From NCBI GenBank assembly GCA_964463485.1, contig CAYXDO010000062.1, positions 1 to 59,409 of the forward strand: DNA of 59,409 nt. Direction: 5' to 3'. The notes beneath the pieces are model-generated. The model made no database searches and was not told where the DNA came from. It saw only the letters and a program-made list of their open reading frames with translations. Shown piece after piece: positions 1 through 8,514 of the stretch. Within the stretch, counting starts at the first letter, position 1; each line of letters opens with the position of its first letter. A program made the translations under genes and the position numbers. The stretch is from CAYXDO01 sp964463485. GTDB taxonomy: Bacteria > Myxococcota > Kuafuiibacteriia > Kuafuiibacteriales > Kuafuiibacteriaceae.

Positions 1-348
1 AAGTGGCACATCTTCGTGAGCATTCCAAGACTCATGGCCAGGCGGATCTGCGCCCCAATGATTTGCGGCCCTCTTGCGCAATGGGGGCGGACCAACGGTG
101 TTCAAAATCGTTTGTTACTCACTTCGAAATGAGAGCACGCTCCGGTCGAGTTCGCCGAGCATTGCTTCGACTGTGCTCACCTGACTTTCGTGCCGGTGGT
201 CGAACCGTACTCCCACGCCAGACATTTGGCATCGCACTTTGCCCAGGCGTGTCGCCTGAGCGCCGAGCGAGGTGTTGTTGAGACTGACCTGCGAGGCGCT
301 GACCTCTGATTGGTGCCTTGGCTGCTGAGTTTCTCGAAGAGGCTGGAC
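1..348. other. No gene supported at left edge
   Basis: The ORFs here are short, overlap on both strands and encode Arg/Ser/Cys-rich peptides with no recognisable domain or ribosome-binding site. I see no RNA gene, repeat or convincing terminator. It is the downstream flank of the minus-strand lipoprotein gene that follows. Confidence 0.5.
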
Positions 349-1839
349 TCAGAGTCGTTCGACCGTGACCGCATCCGCGATCACGAAGCCATTCGCTTCG
401 TTGCTCACTCTGACGACGAGGGTGTCTCCGGCTGGCGTCACCGGACTCTGAAGCACCTGCCACGCGATTCCCAGCTCCGTTCGCCCGGCGGGGTCGATCC
501 TCTGATCTACGGATACTGAACCGAGCAAAGAGGTCCCATCTTCGATACGATAGACTGCGTTGCTCGCGCGATCCTCGCCGGCAACCCAGGTCGCCGAAAC
601 CTGATATCGACCAGCCCTCAAGCCGCGAAACACCCAGTTGACCTCCGCGTCACCGGGCTGTTCGGGGGCGGCTTTGAGCCGATCGTTCTCGAACCCACCG
701 GCCAGAGTCGCCCACTTCTCACCTGATAACGCAGTCTCCCCGTAGGCTGAGCCCGGGTATCCAAACCCAGACGACGTGTTGTCGAGAATGCGAAGGTCCC
801 TTCCTTCGAGAGCCAACGCGACCGGAGTATCGAGCGCGGCTTGCGAAATTCTGTGGCGCTCGGGAATCGTCACGTCGAGATACACCAAAAAATCGCCGCC
901 GAGCGCTCGGGCTGCGGATCCGACGACATTTTCGTAACGTCGATAGTCGGTGCCCCAGAAGCAGCAACCGTCCCTCGGATTGAGGACTTGAAAATGTCGA
1001 CGACCCTCCGAACCGCCCAGCACGTACAGATCCCTGTAGTCCAGAAGCTCGTGGCGCTCCTCGGCATCTCCGCCGGTTCGCAGATCGCGGGGAAGTGAGC
1101 CCGCAACGGAGAAGCTCAAACCTACTCGGACGTCGAGCGCCGAGTACAGATCCGTCGTCCACCCGCCTCCCGAGATGCCAATCATGGAGACGTCCTCGTA
1201 TTGGCCTTCTTGCAGAACTGCGTTCAGGGCCGCCAAGACGGGTTCCATGAAGAACTGAAGCCCACATCGAGTCTCGGATTCGAGGCTCATGATCGCGCCG
1301 TGGGACGACCGAGGACCGGCATTGTCACCGAACAGCGGCATCCGAAGCGCGACGACATCGAACCCTCGGGCGATGAAGAATCGAAGGGCCGTGTCGAGCC
1401 CATAGTTCACGAGAGTGCCGTCGTGACCTTGGTGCACCAGCACCAAGCGCCCCACGCGTTGGGATGGAACGAAATGGTGAGCGTGATAGACGAAGGAGCC
1501 CTCGCCCTCTTCGGGAGCGAGCGCCATTTCGTAGGCGAGGTCATCGATCCGTTCGAGGTTCGACAGGCCGTCGATCGGGCTCGTAGCCGCACCGACTTTG
1601 CGTGCATACACGTCGACCGGGAAGCCGCGTCTCTTCCAAACATGCGCGATCAGAGCTGCCCGAGCCTCACCGAGCGTCTGTTCGTCGTGAATGTCGAGCC
1701 CCGAGTCTTCGCAGGAGTAGCCAGCGATGCACGTCGGAGGTTGGATAGGTTCCGCGAAAAAGCCTTCGCCGTCACAGGCAGCGACGGCCAACGCTTGGGA
1801 AATGAGGAGTATGAAGTGGAGACCTTGGATGCGTGGCAT
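349..1839 (-). CDS. Lipoprotein alpha/beta-hydrolase with golvesin-like C-terminal domain
   Basis: The predicted product is 496 residues. The ATG at 1839 is preferred because AGGAGG lies 6 nt upstream and the protein then begins with a signal peptide ending in a lipobox (LAVAAC, Cys about 22). A longer reading from 1950 lacks these features. The centre resembles an alpha/beta hydrolase: a strand and loop with LVHQGHDG, then a nucleophile elbow GISGGG with candidate Ser about 223. The last 130 residues match the golvesin/Xly carbohydrate-binding-like fold pattern: GRYQVSATW, a segment VYRIEDG, VDQR, and the closing NGFVIADAV. Family knowledge suggests a surface-anchored esterase or depolymerase accessory. 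The substrate is unknown and the catalytic Asp and His were not assigned. It is transcribed alone, away from the sigma-factor operon. Confidence 0.8.
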   Translation of the reverse strand: MPRIQGLHFILLISQALAVAACDGEGFFAEPIQPPTCIAGYSCEDSGLDIHDEQTLGEARAALIAHVWKRRGFPVDVYARKVGAATSPIDGLSNLERIDDLAYEMALAPEEGEGSFVYHAHHFVPSQRVGRLVLVHQGHDGTLVNYGLDTALRFFIARGFDVVALRMPLFGDNAGPRSSHGAIMSLESETRCGLQFFMEPVLAALNAVLQEGQYEDVSMIGISGGGWTTDLYSALDVRVGLSFSVAGSLPRDLRTGGDAEERHELLDYRDLYVLGGSEGRRHFQVLNPRDGCCFWGTDYRRYENVVGSAARALGGDFLVYLDVTIPERHRISQAALDTPVALALEGRDLRILDNTSSGFGYPGSAYGETALSGEKWATLAGGFENDRLKAAPEQPGDAEVNWVFRGLRAGRYQVSATWVAGEDRASNAVYRIEDGTSLLGSVSVDQRIDPAGRTELGIAWQVLQSPVTPAGDTLVVRVSNEANGFVIADAVTVERL

Positions 1840-2287
1840 GAGTTCCTCCTGACCGTTTGAGCGAGCTGCGCTCGACAGCATTACGCTCCGATACCCACTC
1901 TTCCACGACGCATGCCAGCGCCTGCCGCTCGAGAATGGCTCGGGTGGCACAGTCGTGTGTAACCAGCCTGCGTCAGACGAAGGTGGGTTATCGGAGGGCC
2001 CTCAGGACTATCCGGCCGGTCGGCCTCCCCGAGAGCTCTACGGCCCGAAATCGACGTGGAAACCTGCGCTGAGCACACGTTTCGAGTGCGAGCGACCCCG
2101 CTCTGGATAGCGCCTCGATGAGCTCACCGGGAAAGAGTGGGCCGGCTGTCATATGACCTGGCCTCGAGCTGGCACTCATCGCCGATCCCAGGAGAGCATG
2201 CGAGATCCGAGCGCGACACGTCTTTGGTTGCCCCCGCCTTCGGCCGAGGTCAGGCTCGGCGTGGACGGGTGTGATGCCGTGGAGCCG
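1840..2287. other. Divergent intergenic region
   Basis: This 448-bp stretch separates the minus-strand lipoprotein from the plus-strand sigma-factor operon and should hold both promoters. The 5' part of the sigma-factor frame stays open from 2153, so an upstream start at 2198 or 2153 is possible. That stretch does not look like sigma-factor sequence. I see no strong inverted repeat or RNA gene. Confidence 0.4.
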
Positions 2288-2821
2288 ATGACGAGCACGA
2301 CAGCGACCGAGGCGGTCGCCGATCCCGCGGAGGTTTTGCGGGCGATCGAAGCGATCCACCGCGATTGTTTTGGCTGGGCGCTGGCGTGCTGCGGCCGGTC
2401 GCGGAGTGACGCGGAGGACGTGTTGCAAATGGTCTACTTGGAGATCTGGCGGCGGAAGGCCCGTTTCGCCGGGCGATCGAGCCTCAAGACCTGGGTCTTT
2501 GGAGTGATCCGCAGAATTGCTGCGCGATATCGGCGAGGCCGGCAGCTGCGGGTCCTCCTGCACCTGCAGGTGGCCGCCGAACCCGCGCCGGTCGAGAGCC
2601 CCGCCTTCTTGGCGGAGGAGGCGCACCGCCGCTTCGAGCTCCTGCGGGCCCTCGGTGAGCTCTCGGTGCGGCAGCGGCAGGTCCTCGAGCTCGTCTTCTA
2701 CCACGACCTCACAGTCGAGGAGTCGGCGGGCGTGTTGTCGATCTCCGTGGGTTCGGCGCGGACGCATTACGATCGCGGGAAGAGGCGCTTGCGGGAGGCG
2801 CTCGCGGGGGTCGAGGGATGA
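2288..2821 (+). CDS. ECF-type RNA polymerase sigma factor
   Basis: The 177-residue product has the two conserved parts of a group IV sigma factor. Region 2 (about residues 10-80) shows DCFGWALACCGRSRSDAEDVLQ and the LKTWVFGVIRR motif. Region 4 (about 115-170) shows RQRQVLELVFYHDLTVEESAGVLSIS with the helix-turn-helix GSARTHYDRGKRRLRE. It redirects RNA polymerase to a small regulon. The ATG at 2288 was chosen because the domain begins just after it. The next gene overlaps it by 4 bp (ATGA), so the two are translationally coupled. That neighbour has the form of a membrane anti-sigma factor, and a periplasmic Spy/CpxP-like protein follows, giving the layout of an envelope-stress or metal-stress system. 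Confidence 0.88.
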   Translation: MTSTTATEAVADPAEVLRAIEAIHRDCFGWALACCGRSRSDAEDVLQMVYLEIWRRKARFAGRSSLKTWVFGVIRRIAARYRRGRQLRVLLHLQVAAEPAPVESPAFLAEEAHRRFELLRALGELSVRQRQVLELVFYHDLTVEESAGVLSISVGSARTHYDRGKRRLREALAGVEG

Positions 2822-3261
2822 CAGGGAAGGGTTCGAGATCTGAGTTGCTCGAGGGCCAGAAGGGCTTGGACGCTGACTTGCGCGTCCGATTTCGGGAGCT
2901 CCGTGAGTCCGAGGCCGAGCGTGCGCCTCCGTTCGACGCTTTGCGGGCGCGAGCGACTCGGGACGCGCTCGCCAAAGGTCCGGTGGGTCTGCGCCTAGTC
3001 ACCCTCGGGCTGGCGGCTGGTGTCGTCGTCGCGCTGCAACTCGCGCGCGGCCCGAGCGCCGGGGAGTCCGTGGTCGAGCTCTCGGCGGGCTCGCCCTTCG
3101 ATGGATCGGTTCCGACCGACGCGCTGTTGACTCTGGGTGACTTCGCTCCGGGCGGTGTCCTCGAGGCGCTGAGGAGCTTCCCCGGTTCCCAAATTCACGA
3201 CTCGAGCCTCGAGCTCGTGCCATCAGCGTCCGTTCCATGGACGGACGAGAAAGGAATCTGA
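2818..3261 (+). CDS. Probable membrane-bound anti-sigma factor
   Basis: The product is 147 residues. A charged N-terminal part of about 60 residues (RVRFRELRESEAERAP) is followed by one hydrophobic segment, LVTLGLAAGVVVALQLA, and then a C-terminal part predicted to be periplasmic. This one-TM layout, with a short cytosolic helical part and 4-bp overlap with the ECF sigma gene, is typical of small anti-sigma factors. No zinc-binding HxxxCxxC motif is present, so it is not a ZAS-type anti-sigma factor. Function is inferred mainly from position. The downstream gene starts 1 bp after its stop, so the three form one operon. Confidence 0.65.
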   Translation: MTGKGSRSELLEGQKGLDADLRVRFRELRESEAERAPPFDALRARATRDALAKGPVGLRLVTLGLAAGVVVALQLARGPSAGESVVELSAGSPFDGSVPTDALLTLGDFAPGGVLEALRSFPGSQIHDSSLELVPSASVPWTDEKGI

Positions 3262-3262
3262 C

Positions 3263-3772
3263 ATGACCGTAACTCAGCTGGCTAGGCTGCTGCTCTTCGC
3301 GGGCCTCTGCGCCAGCGGGCCCGCATTCGCCGAAGGTCCCCCCGGACCCCCCGGACCCCCGGGGACCCCTTTACCGCCCGGACGAGATCCCTTGTTCGAA
3401 CACTTGTTTCCGCCCGAGCTCGTGATGGCAAATCAGAGTACGATCGCACTCTCCGAGGTTCAGCGCTCGGCGATCATCAAGGAGATGAAGGGCGCTCAAG
3501 GTCAGTTCGTCGACCTTCAGTGGAAGGTTCAGGAGCAGGCCGAGAGAGTCGGTCAGCTCCTCTCCGCGAACCCCATCGACGAAGCGAAGGCCGCTGCCGA
3601 AGCCGACAAGCTCATGGACATCGAGCGTCAGATGAAGCGGACGCACCTGCTGCTCCTCGTTCGAATCAAGAACGTGCTTGGCCCGGAGCAGCACGAGAAG
3701 CTCCGAGGCCTCCGGCGCTCCCGTCCCCCGCCCGGCCCCCCTCCAGTCCCGAGCGCGCCCCCGCCCCATTGA
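3263..3772 (+). CDS. Periplasmic Spy/CpxP/CnrX-like protein with proline-rich ends
   Basis: The 169-residue product starts with a signal peptide (LARLLLFAGLCASGPAFA, cleavage near residue 23). A collagen-like run of GPP repeats comes next, then a mainly helical core of about residues 45-140. A proline-rich tail ends the protein. The core resembles the LTxxQxxxI...L helical pattern of Spy/CpxP/CnrX family proteins: ALSEVQRSAIIKEMKGAQ, then VLGPEQHEKLRGL near the end. Members of that family act as periplasmic chaperones or metal sensors that control an anti-sigma factor or sensor kinase. Its place as third gene after sigma and anti-sigma fits a sensor role, but no metal-binding His/Met cluster is obvious. 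Confidence 0.72.
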   Translation: MTVTQLARLLLFAGLCASGPAFAEGPPGPPGPPGTPLPPGRDPLFEHLFPPELVMANQSTIALSEVQRSAIIKEMKGAQGQFVDLQWKVQEQAERVGQLLSANPIDEAKAAAEADKLMDIERQMKRTHLLLLVRIKNVLGPEQHEKLRGLRRSRPPPGPPPVPSAPPPH

Positions 3773-4003
3773 GCGCGCTCCGTTCAGGGGGATACTCAAT
3801 GTGTGTCCGGTTCACCTTCGTCGCTTGGACCCGTCTCGCGGCGGAGTCAAGCGCCGGTGCGCGTTTTCCAAGGATGGCATGCTGCGCGGCGTTCAGAGCC
3901 GGCAGTGGCTGCCTGTCGGCTATGACTTGCGGCCGGTCGCCGGTGGGTTGCCGGGAAGTCCGCCTTGCACTTGACGAGAAACCTGGAGCACCCTCCGCCT
4001 GTC

Positions 4004-4867
4004 ATGACCGAGCCGACGTCCGCGCTGCTCAACGCCGATTTCCTGGGGGGCCCAGAGCATGCTTTCGAGTCGGCGGGTCGCGAGCAGCTCGCGGCCTTGC
4101 TAGACCATTTGCTTCGTCCTTCGAGCTTCGTGCTCGACATCGGTTGCGGTTGCCTGCGCGGAGGACTCTGGATTGTGCCCATTCTCGACCCGGGGCATTA
4201 TTTCGGAATCGAGCCCAACCAGGCCATGCTCACTCGGGGACAGCGGGACTTTCTCCCGCAGGAGATTGCCGAGATCAAAAAGCCGAGGTTCGACCACAAC
4301 GACCGTTTCGATTTCTCCGTTTTCGGATCGGATCAGAAGTTCACGCACTTTTTGGCCCGGTCCATTTGGACCCACGCCTCGAAGCGACAAATTGGGCTCA
4401 TGCTCGACGGCGTGCGAGACCATGGCACTGACGACTGCGTCCTCCTCGCTAGCTTCGTTCCGGCCGAGCTCGGAACCCGCCCTGACTATTTGGGAGACGA
4501 GTGGGTTGGAAAGAGCCACGTCTCCGGAGAGGGCGGGATGGTGGGGCATGGGTTCGAGTGGATTCGCGAGGCTGCGCGGGCGCGAGGGTTACTTGCGAGG
4601 CTGTCCGAACGTCCCCCCGTCAACGAGCAGCTTTGGTGTGTGATCGAGCGCCGGTCGCTCGGCGCGGACGGGTCAACCGAGCGAACCCATGGAGCTCGCC
4701 CAGGCGAACCTGTCGGAGCGAAACCTCTGGGCGGGGCCCGCGCGGAGCTCACTCGCGGCCTGCGCGCCGAAGTCGCCGGCGAGGCTCGACAGGCGGTCCG
4801 CCGGATCCTCGATTCGTGGAGGCGGTTTCGGCGGAACGAATTTTCTGGAGGACGATCGACGAAATGA
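4004..4867 (+). CDS. SAM-dependent class I methyltransferase
   Basis: The product is 287 residues from ATG 4004; an in-frame TTG at 3965 is less likely. The SAM-binding motif I is clear (VLDIGCGCLRGG, about residues 44-55), followed by an acidic post-I segment, FGIEPNQAML. The preceding GRxQLxxLLxHxL helix is typical of a bacterial family of unassigned class I methyltransferases, often found near polysaccharide or natural-product genes. The last 70 residues are Arg/Gly-rich and low in complexity, and may be a poorly conserved tail. The substrate cannot be read from sequence. It is convergent with the flippase gene, with 39 bp between the two stops. Confidence 0.8.
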   Translation: MTEPTSALLNADFLGGPEHAFESAGREQLAALLDHLLRPSSFVLDIGCGCLRGGLWIVPILDPGHYFGIEPNQAMLTRGQRDFLPQEIAEIKKPRFDHNDRFDFSVFGSDQKFTHFLARSIWTHASKRQIGLMLDGVRDHGTDDCVLLASFVPAELGTRPDYLGDEWVGKSHVSGEGGMVGHGFEWIREAARARGLLARLSERPPVNEQLWCVIERRSLGADGSTERTHGARPGEPVGAKPLGGARAELTRGLRAEVAGEARQAVRRILDSWRRFRRNEFSGGRSTK

Positions 4868-4906
4868 ACGGCGACTTGCGCGCGGGCTTTTTTGACTGAG
4901 GAGCAC

Positions 4907-6508
4907 TCACGCCCCCAGCTTGGCTCGTACGCGAGCGCTCACTTGGGCGACGGCGCTGAGCGCGTCTCGTCGCTCGTCTGCCGCTGCGACGACCCAAACC
5001 AGAGCGGCGTACAAGGAAAGAGTGACCGCGGTCGTCGCGCCCATACGAAGCCAGCTCGAAGGTTCGACCCATTCCCCGAGACACCAAAGAAGCAGGCCCG
5101 ACGCTAGGCCCGGAACGAGCCCGGGTAGGAAAGTCTGCTTCACCCACTCCGAGAGCGTTGCTCCGCTCATCTGAAGGCCGAGCGGAATGGCTTGGATGAG
5201 TTGCACGATACTCGCCACGAGCGTCGCCGCGATCGAGCCCAGGGCGCCCCAACCAAGCCCGCCCACGAACCAAATCGTCAAGCCCACGTTCAGGGCCTGA
5301 CTAAAGACGAGCCTCACTCCAAACGGCCTGAGTTGGGCGGTCGCGTGCGCGAGCCTCGCCGTCATCGAATTAGCGTAGCGTATGGGTACGGATATCAAGC
5401 TCAGCAGCATGACGTCCGCCGCCAGCGAGAATCGGGCGCCCGCATAGAGCTGAATCACCGGACCGGCGAAGACGACCAACGGGTACGCGATCGCGATGGT
5501 CAGCCACATGGCATATCGGTTCCCGCGGAGAAACGACTCCTTGAGTCGATCGTGCTCTCCGCGGACGACGAGCGCGGTGAGTTGAGGCAGCGAGGTCTGC
5601 ATCGCGTTGTTTCCGATGGTCTGAAGCTGCCGGATCACCATCGTGCCGATGTGAAAACAGGCCAAGTCGTGCGGTGTGGCCAGTCGGTTCAGCACGATCG
5701 GATCAATACTCTGTCGAATGGTTTGTGCAGTTCGAGTGACGAGCTTCCAGGCGCCGAAGCTCGTGAGCTCCTTGGCCATCTCCCAGCGAATCGCGGAGCG
5801 CTCGAACCGGAGCGCGGGCACGAGCCGAATGGAAATCCAGCGCGTCAGCATCAACGTCGAGGCTTCGGCGATCACCTCCGCCACGACGGTCCAAATCACC
5901 CGCGGAGACACGCCCACGACCAGCGCCACCATGATCGCGATCCGCAACAACTCCGCCCCGACTTCGATGACGTTGTACAGGACGAATTTCTGAGTCATTT
6001 GAAATCCCACCCCGAACGGCGCGAGCGGCAAGCGAACGACCGCCATGAGCAGAAGCAATCCAAGCATGAGTTGGGCGTCGTCTACGAGGTCGGGTGGAAT
6101 CTCCAGAATGGAGTCGACGAAAGCGATGACCAAGGCTCCGGTCGCGGCCAGAATCAGCGCGCCCGCGCAGAGGATCGGGAGGATCGTGGAGACTACTCGA
6201 GTGATCTTGGCGTCGTCACCTTCGTCGTAGGCTGCGGTTACGAACCGGCCGATTCCCGCGGTGAGGGCGAGGGTCAAGAGCGGTACCAGCGCCATCACGG
6301 ACATGACCACGGGGAGGAGCGCGTACTCTTCGGGCGAAATCCGTCGCAGGAAATACTGATGAATCCACAGCAGGACCGAGATCGACGCTAGCTTCGCGGT
6401 GACCGAGCTGACGGAGTTCACCAAGAGCAGTCGCTTGCTCACCTCGACCCGGCCCGCGCGGCGTCGCTTCTCGGGCCGAGCGGGCGCGATCGGAGAGTCG
6501 CTGGTCAA
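4907..6508 (-). CDS. Polysaccharide/lipid-linked oligosaccharide flippase (Wzx/MurJ-like, MATE-type fold)
   Basis: The 533-residue, very hydrophobic protein has about 12-14 membrane segments and a short basic N-terminus. The start region (VNSVSSVTAKLASISVLLWIHQYFLRRISPEEYALL) has the pattern of polysaccharide-biosynthesis exporters of the MOP superfamily: a first TM helix, then a loop carrying a xxYG/PEEYA-like motif. These proteins move undecaprenyl-linked sugar units across the inner membrane. No glycosyltransferase or polymerase gene is adjacent, so the substrate is unknown. An acyl carrier protein gene starts about 216 bp away in the opposite direction. The TM count was estimated by eye. 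Confidence 0.82.
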   Translation of the reverse strand: MTSDSPIAPARPEKRRRAGRVEVSKRLLLVNSVSSVTAKLASISVLLWIHQYFLRRISPEEYALLPVVMSVMALVPLLTLALTAGIGRFVTAAYDEGDDAKITRVVSTILPILCAGALILAATGALVIAFVDSILEIPPDLVDDAQLMLGLLLLMAVVRLPLAPFGVGFQMTQKFVLYNVIEVGAELLRIAIMVALVVGVSPRVIWTVVAEVIAEASTLMLTRWISIRLVPALRFERSAIRWEMAKELTSFGAWKLVTRTAQTIRQSIDPIVLNRLATPHDLACFHIGTMVIRQLQTIGNNAMQTSLPQLTALVVRGEHDRLKESFLRGNRYAMWLTIAIAYPLVVFAGPVIQLYAGARFSLAADVMLLSLISVPIRYANSMTARLAHATAQLRPFGVRLVFSQALNVGLTIWFVGGLGWGALGSIAATLVASIVQLIQAIPLGLQMSGATLSEWVKQTFLPGLVPGLASGLLLWCLGEWVEPSSWLRMGATTAVTLSLYAALVWVVAAADERRDALSAVAQVSARVRAKLGA

Positions 6509-6724
6509 ACTGAGGCTCTATACCATGAGCGCCACTCACAGGGCCGGCTGATCCAGGCTCTCCGCTGAGAGCGAGAGCGTTTCGCCTCGATCGAGAAATG
6601 GCACGCGACATTCGACAATCGATCCATCGACGGCGCCCATCTGGCCGCAGCGACTCGCGAGCATCGTAGACCTCGTGTTCCCAAGACGACTGCGAGTCGC
6701 TTGGAAATGGTAGACTCCTCGCGC

Positions 6725-7033
6725 ATGGACGTCCTCGAACAAATCGTCTACCCCGCGGTCGAGGAGGCGAAGGAGAGCATCGCGTCCGCCGCCCGCTTGG
6801 AGCGCAGCCCTTCGTGTGTGTTGTTCGGCGACGGCGGCTTGGACTCGTTGAGCTTGGTTCGTTTCATCATCATGGTCGAGGAGCGCATCGAAGACCAGAC
6901 AGGCTTGAGTGTGACGCTCGCAAGCGAGAAGGCGATGTCTCGGAGGTCGAGCCCTTTTGCCACCCTAGGGGCGCTCGCATCCTATGTCACCGAGTGCCTG
7001 GACGAGGGCCCGGTGGATAGGACGGTCACATGA
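6725..7033 (+). CDS. Acyl carrier protein-like
   Basis: The 102-residue product from ATG 6725 has the phosphopantetheine attachment signature GLDSLSLV, with Ser41 the predicted modified residue. Helices follow in the usual ACP order, including the VRFIIMVEERI helix 2-like stretch and a C-terminal helix. It is slightly longer than a fatty-acid ACP (about 80) and carries an extra loop after helix 2. The gene is isolated on its strand: a flippase lies upstream and a methyltransferase is convergent 4 bp beyond its stop. No ketosynthase, acyl-ligase or phosphopantetheinyl transferase is next to it, so it either works with enzymes elsewhere or belongs to a small lipid or natural-product cluster. 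Confidence 0.78.
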   Translation: MDVLEQIVYPAVEEAKESIASAARLERSPSCVLFGDGGLDSLSLVRFIIMVEERIEDQTGLSVTLASEKAMSRRSSPFATLGALASYVTECLDEGPVDRTVT

Positions 7034-7037
7034 ACAA

Positions 7038-7859
7038 TCAACTCAGTCGGCCCACCACGTTTCCGCTGCGCGCCGCCCAGAGGGTCGGAGCGCTCATCGC
7101 GAAGTAGATCCCGGCTCTTAGCTTTGCGTCGAAGCGCGGCCAATAGCGCTCGATTGCGTTCTGCGCCAGGCGCTCGGGCTCGAAGTCAGGCACGACGCCA
7201 AGACCTAGGTTCGAGAGGACGTCGCGAAAGTCCCCCTCGAGCTTCCATTGCACGGGAGCTCCGATCGCGGACGTGCACCTCAGAAGGTCGGCATGTTCGT
7301 TTGCGCCTACGACGTCCAGAATCATAGCCGCGCCCGAGAAGCGAGCTCGGAGCTTCGCCAAGAGCGCGTCCACGTCCGCGCGGGTCAAGTAGTGAATGAG
7401 TCCTTCGGCGATGAATACGAGGGAGCTACCTTCGCGCGGGAGCAGCTGCAGCCAACCCTCCTCGAGCACAGACGTACCGATCTGCTGACTCCCGTCGGCG
7501 TCGGCCCCGAAGCGCCGGCGGACCTCGATGATTTCCGGAAGATCGAGATCGAACCAAGCCTCGACGTTGGGGAGAGGTACGCGCCGGCGGCGAGTCGACA
7601 GTCCGCAGCCAAGCTCGACGACGGTGATAGAGGGCAGAGGCTCCGCGAAACGAGCCAGGATCCGATCGATATCATCGGCGCGAAACGCGAGCTGTGATTG
7701 GCGACTTGGCCCGTACCAAGCGCTGAGGTCCTCGGGCCAATCGAGCGCCTCCGACCATTGGGCGGCGGTCGGGTCGGAGAAGACTCTGTTGGGATGTCGA
7801 TGCTCGTCTGCTCGAGCTCGAAGAGTCAGGACCGCGGTTTTTGCCACGCCAGCCAACAT
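7038..7859 (-). CDS. Leucine carboxyl methyltransferase-family (PPM1/LCMT-like) O-methyltransferase
   Basis: The product is 273 residues from ATG 7859. The frame stays open upstream, but the N-terminus MLAGVAKTAVLTLRAR and the following DPTAAQWSEAL match where this family normally starts. The extended reading would run into the neighbouring gene's C-terminus. A family-like SAM site is present (VVELGCGLSTR, about residues 80-90), followed by WFDLDLPEIIEVRR, as in PPM1/TcmP-type enzymes. The motif FIAEGLIHYL corresponds to the conserved EGxxxYL segment. Relatives methylate polyketides or protein C-termini. It is 11 bp downstream of the 7871-8434 gene, so the two are probably co-transcribed. The 3' end nearly abuts the convergent ACP gene. 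Confidence 0.82.
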   Translation of the reverse strand: MLAGVAKTAVLTLRARADEHRHPNRVFSDPTAAQWSEALDWPEDLSAWYGPSRQSQLAFRADDIDRILARFAEPLPSITVVELGCGLSTRRRRVPLPNVEAWFDLDLPEIIEVRRRFGADADGSQQIGTSVLEEGWLQLLPREGSSLVFIAEGLIHYLTRADVDALLAKLRARFSGAAMILDVVGANEHADLLRCTSAIGAPVQWKLEGDFRDVLSNLGLGVVPDFEPERLAQNAIERYWPRFDAKLRAGIYFAMSAPTLWAARSGNVVGRLS

Positions 7860-7870
7860 GCAGGCGCGCG

Positions 7871-8434
7871 CTACTTCCCGGCGCTCGTTTTCTTGGAGCT
7901 CTTCTGCTTCTCGGAGCTTTTTTCGGAAGCCTTGCTTGGCTTCGCCGGCCGAAATGGCGGCGGGCGGCCTGGATCCACGAGCCGACTCAGCGGAATGGTC
8001 CCGGGCGGGGGCGCCTGACCCACCGCGGGCGCGGCTTTGTCCGTTGGCTCCGCGCCCATCATCTTCTGAAACACGGCCCGCGTGTCGTCGCCGACGTTGG
8101 CCATCGCTTCGCCGACGCGTGTCCAAAAGGGCTCGTAGAGGTGCGCATACGCGCGGCAGAGATCAGAGATTTTCTGGCCGCTGATTTCGTCTTGCTTCAT
8201 GTGCCGGACGCAGAGGATGAACCGAATCAAGCCCTCCATCGCCTCGGCAAGGGCCACCAGGTCGTCTCCGTAGCCGTCGAGGACCGCTTTGACCTTGGCC
8301 ACCCCTTCGGGCGGCATCGAGAACTCGTTCGCCTCGTAGATGTCCCAAGTGAACATCGCGATCGGGTGCAGCTTCTCAGGCGGCCGCCATTCGCGAACCG
8401 CTCGAAGGAGCTCGGTGTCTTCTTCGAGAGACAT
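7871..8434 (-). CDS. Hypothetical cytosolic protein with Lys/Ser/Pro-rich tail
   Basis: I do not recognise this 187-residue protein. The first 130 residues are predicted helical and acidic (MSLEEDTELLRAVREW, then DGYGDDLVALAEAMEGLIRF). The rest is a low-complexity basic tail rich in Pro, Lys and Ser. There is no signal peptide or membrane segment. It is the first or middle gene of a minus-strand group: the 66-residue gene lies 80 bp upstream and the LCMT-like methyltransferase starts 11 bp after its stop. Coding status rests on frame length, codon bias and tight spacing. Confidence 0.6.
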   Translation of the reverse strand: MSLEEDTELLRAVREWRPPEKLHPIAMFTWDIYEANEFSMPPEGVAKVKAVLDGYGDDLVALAEAMEGLIRFILCVRHMKQDEISGQKISDLCRAYAHLYEPFWTRVGEAMANVGDDTRAVFQKMMGAEPTDKAAPAVGQAPPPGTIPLSRLVDPGRPPPFRPAKPSKASEKSSEKQKSSKKTSAGK

Positions 8435-8514
8435 GTGAAGCTCGCCGCCGCCGTGCTTGTGCCTGAGCTCGGAGAATCGTCAGCCGGGCCGGCGCAAGAC
8501 GAAAGCTCGGTACT

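Noticed and set aside
3..281. 92-residue plus-strand ORF at the left edge
   Set aside because: No domain, no ribosome-binding site, Cys/Arg-rich composition, and other frames are open over the same bases.
1201..1860. 219-residue plus-strand ORF over the hydrolase gene
   Set aside because: It is an antisense shadow with no motif; the minus-strand gene has the signal peptide and Shine-Dalgarno.
4870..4900. Intrinsic terminator between convergent genes (T6 run near 4889)
   Set aside because: A T run is present but I could not find a stable stem directly before it.
5192..6391. 399-residue plus-strand ORF
   Set aside because: It is antisense to the flippase gene, is rich in Arg/His/Asp/Gln and has no domain; high-GC codon bias produces such shadows.
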